A DNA stretch of 64,000 nt, taken from contig JAQFVV010012418.1 in the NCBI GenBank assembly GCA_028023455.1, positions 7,809,244 to 7,873,243 on the forward strand, in the 5' to 3' direction. The stretch comes from Epiperipatus broadwayi (Eukaryota; Onychophora; Udeonychophora; Euonychophora; Peripatidae). The notes beneath the pieces were generated by a model. That model was given only the letters and a program-made list of their open reading frames with translations. It had not been told where the DNA came from and ran no database searches. The translations under genes and the position numbers were made by a program. This document shows, piece by piece, positions 60,081 to 64,000 of this stretch (position 1 is the first letter of the stretch; each line of letters begins with the position of its first letter).

Positions 60081-61289
60081 CATTTCTTGCAAAAAATTTT
60101 TGTTAAATACTTGTGTTTAATAAAACTGCATTTGAAAAAGTTTATTACATACAAGGTTATAACAAAGTTAAAAAATTATATATATATATCATAAATACAT
60201 GATATAAAATTAATATTTTATAGTAATAGAAATGTAATGCTTTAACTACTATTGAATCATAAACTTTATTACTTCTAATCCATGAATTTTACTGAAATTG
60301 GGATAATCGTTATAGTAAATAACTTATTTTTGTTTTGCCTGTAAAAAAGTTAAGAAACCTAACTTATATTTTTGTTAAAGGGTTTTGTTATTCTTTTTAT
60401 ATGAACTTCAACTCATACTCTTTTGTTTATTATTATTGTTTTGAAATATTTTCTATAATTGTCAATCATTAATAGTACACATTAAATCATCTATTCCAAA
60501 TCCATTTTAACCAAAAAAAATAAGTTTTTTATATTTAGCAATGACTTTCCAAAATAATAAATATTTAATAAAACCTTAATGTATTTTCGGTGCCGAACAG
60601 TCTTTCAAGAGCAAACGTTATACAAAAACTTAAGATAGAAAATATCTATTTGTGGTGGTTGGCTATTAAATTTTAAAACTAATAATAATAAAATACGTAT
60701 TTTAATTTATATGATAAAAAGCGTTTTATTGCTTAAAATTATTTTAATGCAATTCTGTATTTGTCTTTTTAAATCTTTTTACAAACCATCCCGAATAAAA
60801 TATTTATTTCTTATAAAATAATTTTGTTAAATTCCACAAGATGTCACTACATATTAAAAAAAACTAAAGCTAATAATTTTGATAGAAATTTTGAATAAAC
60901 AATTTTAAAAAAATTCAAAAGATGGCGACTGGGTTGAATAATAAATTAAAAAAATAATTTGAAAAAATATTTAGTTACTCTATACATTAAACAGTAATTA
61001 TTTTTTTCTTAAATGATTATTTCTCTCATGGGCACAAAAGCAGAGAAAAATAAACATTCCGAAAAAAATAAAAATTTGAATTAAAAATGTATGGTAGTGT
61101 AATTCCACAAAATAAGACTCTCAAATATATTATTCAATTAATAATTGTCCAATCATAAATTGTTTTGTTCAAATAGAAGATTCACAAGATTAGAGGTCAA
61201 GTAATAAAATGAAGAATTTTTTTAAAATTTTACTGAAATAAAAAAATCAGTTGTGAAGTGAGAAATTTGTTTAAAAGAAATCATTAAGT
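60081..61289. other. AT-rich non-coding stretch
   Basis: No gene or repeat recognised beyond A/T runs. Confidence 0.5.
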
Positions 61290-63700
61290 TTTTTTTTTTT
61301 ATTTAAATGATTTATACAATTTTATACAATGAAGATTACATGAATACCAAGCAATGTCCATAGCCAAATGAGAAGTGGATATATACATGAATGTTGGATC
61401 AACGCTTCAGTAGTATTCTAGATTGGTCCATACTTTGTCCCAGTTGAACAATTATGTATGCCTCATTGAGCATTGAAAGGCACGTCCAAATTTATAATGA
61501 GTATAGGTTTATAGTCAAGATGTGAAGCAGAGACTAAGTGGGCTGGGAGAACACTGACAAGGTCATTGATTCACTCCCAATCCGTCAGTCCGAGCCCAAG
61601 CATCCCGAGATCTGTCCGTCACTTGCTTATAAGTTAAGCTATTCAGTTCGTGATTAAATTTGTTAACTTTTATTGTTGAGGTAGATAGTGTGATCAATCC
61701 ACTAATTGGTAGTCTTTAGATAATATGGTAGAGTTCCCATATATATGACTGAGCTCATTTTGGTATTGCATTGATGAGGCGAGACTCATATTTGATCATT
61801 GATATCTTTGTAATAATCAGTGCACCAGCATGGAGGTGCCGGCCCAGGTTTGTTGATACATCCAATCCGGAGCAAGCATTTTATCTCTGATGATATTACC
61901 CTTGATGAGTGTTTTAAATACTTGAAGGGTACTGGTGTTCGCATTGCCCAGAACAAAACTGCATCTCGTTAGCCAGATGGCGAAGGATAGGAAAATTGCT
62001 AATCTAATGTTAGCAAAATTGCCAGCTTTAATTGCTTGCTGGATTAAGAATGTGTCTGTAGAATAGCGTTTTACCTTTTCGTCAATGAAAGACCCAAGAA
62101 TGCTGAGTGATGGACAATCTAGGAAAATGTGTTCAATTGTTTCCTCATCCCTCTGACAGAGTTGACATTGAGAGCTAATTTTGTTAAAACCCCTCCTCAT
62201 TACGAGGAACTGATTAGTGGGTAGTGATGAGAGGTTTAATTTCAGAAGAAAGTCAATAAATTTGGGTTCCAGAAACCAATGTTTGGCTTTTTTTGATCAA
62301 TAATTTGTTGTTTAATCCAAGAGCATTATGGAGAGCTGAGGGACAATCTTTCTTTAGCCTATAAGTTTCCCAGTAGGACTTTTTTTCATTGAAAATGTTT
62401 GGAGTTAAGTTAATACAGCCATTGACATGTGTCCAGATGTCAGTCAACCATCCTTTACTATGGGGAGGTGCGTATCAGTAGGTTGAAATTCTTGGATTAA
62501 ATTTGTATAGTCCATTTCCAGTGAATGGTTGTGTAGCAAATTTAGTGATTTTTGCAAGTATAATGTAGCAACCGAGTGTAGACCAAGACCGTTCAGTTCT
62601 CTAGGCATTTGGGCTTTTGCCAAGCTTATGGCCACAACCTTCCTTTTCCACAATAGCTTAGTACCTAATGAGCCCATTTGTTTACCGAAGATTTTAGTAG
62701 GCTTGATGATTGGTAGATAGTAATTGAGTCTTGAAAACACTAGCATGTTAAGGAGTGCGATTTTACGAGGAATTGAAAGCAAAATACTAGAGAGAGTGTT
62801 GATTGTTTTATTGGTTTTTTGAAGGATTGAATTTTGTATTTCTCTGGTCATGATAGTTTTTGTTTTTGCCATGGGGAATCCTAAAAAAAGCTGTGGCTTG
62901 GCTGTGAATTTGGATGGAATTGTTGTTCCTGTTTTAATTCTCCAGATGGAAGATTTGCTATTGTTAATTTGGAAGTTTAATATTTTGGCATGCTTGTCAA
63001 TAATTGTGAAAAGTGTTGGAAGATGAGCTTCGCTGGGAAGAAAAATCGTAACATCATCCACATTGGAGATGTGTTTGATTTGTTTTTTGATGGCGGGAAC
63101 ATAAATGCCTGGCAGGATATTCTCTATGTCCTTGAGCATGGGGTTGATGTAAGTTATAAAACATAGTGATGCTAGGGGAGAACCCTGTGGAATCGATATG
63201 TGAGGTCTAAAACCTGTAGACAACCTTCCATCTAAAGAAGTAAATATGGAAACGATTTAGTAAAAGGTTTGCTACTATTCTGATGTACACATCGGGCACC
63301 TGATACTCCCGCATTGTCTGGAACAGTACGGATGGTATTACTGAGTCAAACGCTGAAGAGAAGTCCAGTTGTACGACCAGTGGCCTTGACTTATTGGTTT
63401 GTCTGATGTGCTCAGTTAGTAAAAGAAAGCACTGAACTGCATCAATGGTTGATGATCCTTTTCGGGCAAATTGAAAAGATGAAATATGTGAGTAGAGTTG
63501 GGGTTGTATCCGGTCCTTAACTAAGGATTCAATTGTCTTAATTAGCAATGGAATCATGGAAATAGGTCGTATATTGTTGAGACTAGATGGATTTTCTTGT
63601 TTTTTAAGAAAAGGGACCAGTGCCACTGGGTACAAATCTGGAATGTTCTGAAAGTCGTCGGCCAGCACGTCAATCATGTTTTTGATTATGGGGATTTAAA
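61290..63700 (-). pseudogene. 5'-truncated L1-like LINE with RT and zinc-binding C-terminus
   Basis: Minus strand. The frame 63,677-63,207 carries the first RT motifs: LNNIRPISMIPLLIKTIES, FQFARKGSSTIDAVQ and the catalytic QLDFSSAFDSV. After one frameshift near 63,235 the frame 63,223-62,444 continues with ISIPQGSPLA (motif B), NVDDVTIFLP (the catalytic DD, with V for the usual A) and the thumb (LGFPMAKTKT, IPRKIALLN). Downstream frames (62,447-62,253 and 62,200-61,817) hold the end with CQLCQRDEETIEHIFLDC, a CX2CX8HX4C zinc module as in L1-type RT proteins. A T run at 61,290-61,301 is the poly(A) tail on this strand. The endonuclease is missing. A few frameshifts and one stop suggest moderate age. 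Confidence 0.85.
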
Positions 63701-64000
63701 ATTTACATTGTTTCCTGTACAAATCATAAGATATGCGTATGTGTAGTAAATCTTGCTCTTAAAAAAATGTCTTTACCAAAACCTCTAATCACATTTTTTA
63801 CTATTGTGCTAATGTTTATCATGTCTAGGGTGCCAAAAATGCTGACAATAGTTTGATTATATGGTTATCTTTAATGGTATATATATATATATATATATAT
63901 AAAGAATACCACAATTTGTATTTTAAAAAAAAAAAACAAAGATATTAGCATTTAAAAGAGAGGAAACTCTTCAATTAAAAAATAATGATATTTAAAACAA
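63701..64000. other. AT-rich edge with AT microsatellite
   Basis: A (TA)n tract lies at about 63,879-63,901 and an A run near 63,926. No coding signal; the LINE homology has ended. Confidence 0.6.

Noticed and set aside
1-64000. CRISPR arrays, operons, phage or bacterial features
   Set aside because: No regularly spaced direct repeats with unique spacers, no gene clusters and no ribosome-binding-site pattern; the content is that of an animal nuclear genome.

Overview
The window is a strongly AT-rich stretch of an animal nuclear genome, most likely an invertebrate and possibly a lophotrochozoan (inference only). The reasons are one clear intron-flanked exon (aldo-keto reductase), dense transposon fossils of animal type (Ty3/gypsy, Penelope-like, RTE and L1-like LINEs, mariner, hAT, tRNA-derived SINEs) and almost no long open frames. 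There are no bacterial-style operons and no CRISPR array. Most of the sequence is intronic or intergenic.

Layout. 1-7 kb: AT-rich DNA with a decayed retroelement ORF carrying a CCHC zinc knuckle (minus strand) and a palindromic MITE. 7-19 kb: a three-copy segmental repeat. Copy 1 (7,033-12,031) is direct; copies 2 and 3 (12,963-19,070) lie head to head and form a 6.1-kb palindrome with a spacer of about 20 bp. Each copy carries a 37-bp exon-like motif (splice acceptor, then AAGYYGSGRGR and a stop) with mostly silent differences. 19-28 kb: tandem and inverted short repeats in otherwise featureless DNA. 28.5-33.3 kb: an hAT-type MITE, a tRNA-SINE, a Penelope-like GIY-YIG endonuclease relic with one in-frame stop, and an RTE LINE relic split by a SINE. 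36-44 kb: paired inverted SINEs, a foldback element and two decayed Ty3/gypsy elements in the same orientation. 46-51 kb: a 546-bp foldback, an Asn-rich broken ORF, an hAT MITE with an intact 8-bp target duplication, and a mariner relic. 53.25 kb: the aldo-keto reductase exon. 55-59 kb: a foldback, gypsy integrase and RT-RNase H fragments in an odd order, and an LTR-like region. 59.2-60.1 kb: a composite element with two hammerhead ribozyme motifs. 61.3-63.7 kb: a 5'-truncated L1-like LINE.

The strongest candidate for something new is the 59.2-60.1 kb element. It has a type-I hammerhead core on the plus strand (59,909-59,967) and a second on the minus strand (59,325-59,384), each followed on its own strand by a tRNA-like A/B-box module. 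The partial copy just upstream on the plus strand begins, within a few bases, at the position equivalent to the predicted ribozyme cleavage site. This gives a unit of about 417 bp from cleavage site to cleavage site, as expected for retrozymes or Penelope-type long terminal repeats. The Penelope endonuclease relic at 30.4 kb shows that such elements have been active in this genome. All protein assignments come from reading translations by eye; no database search was run.
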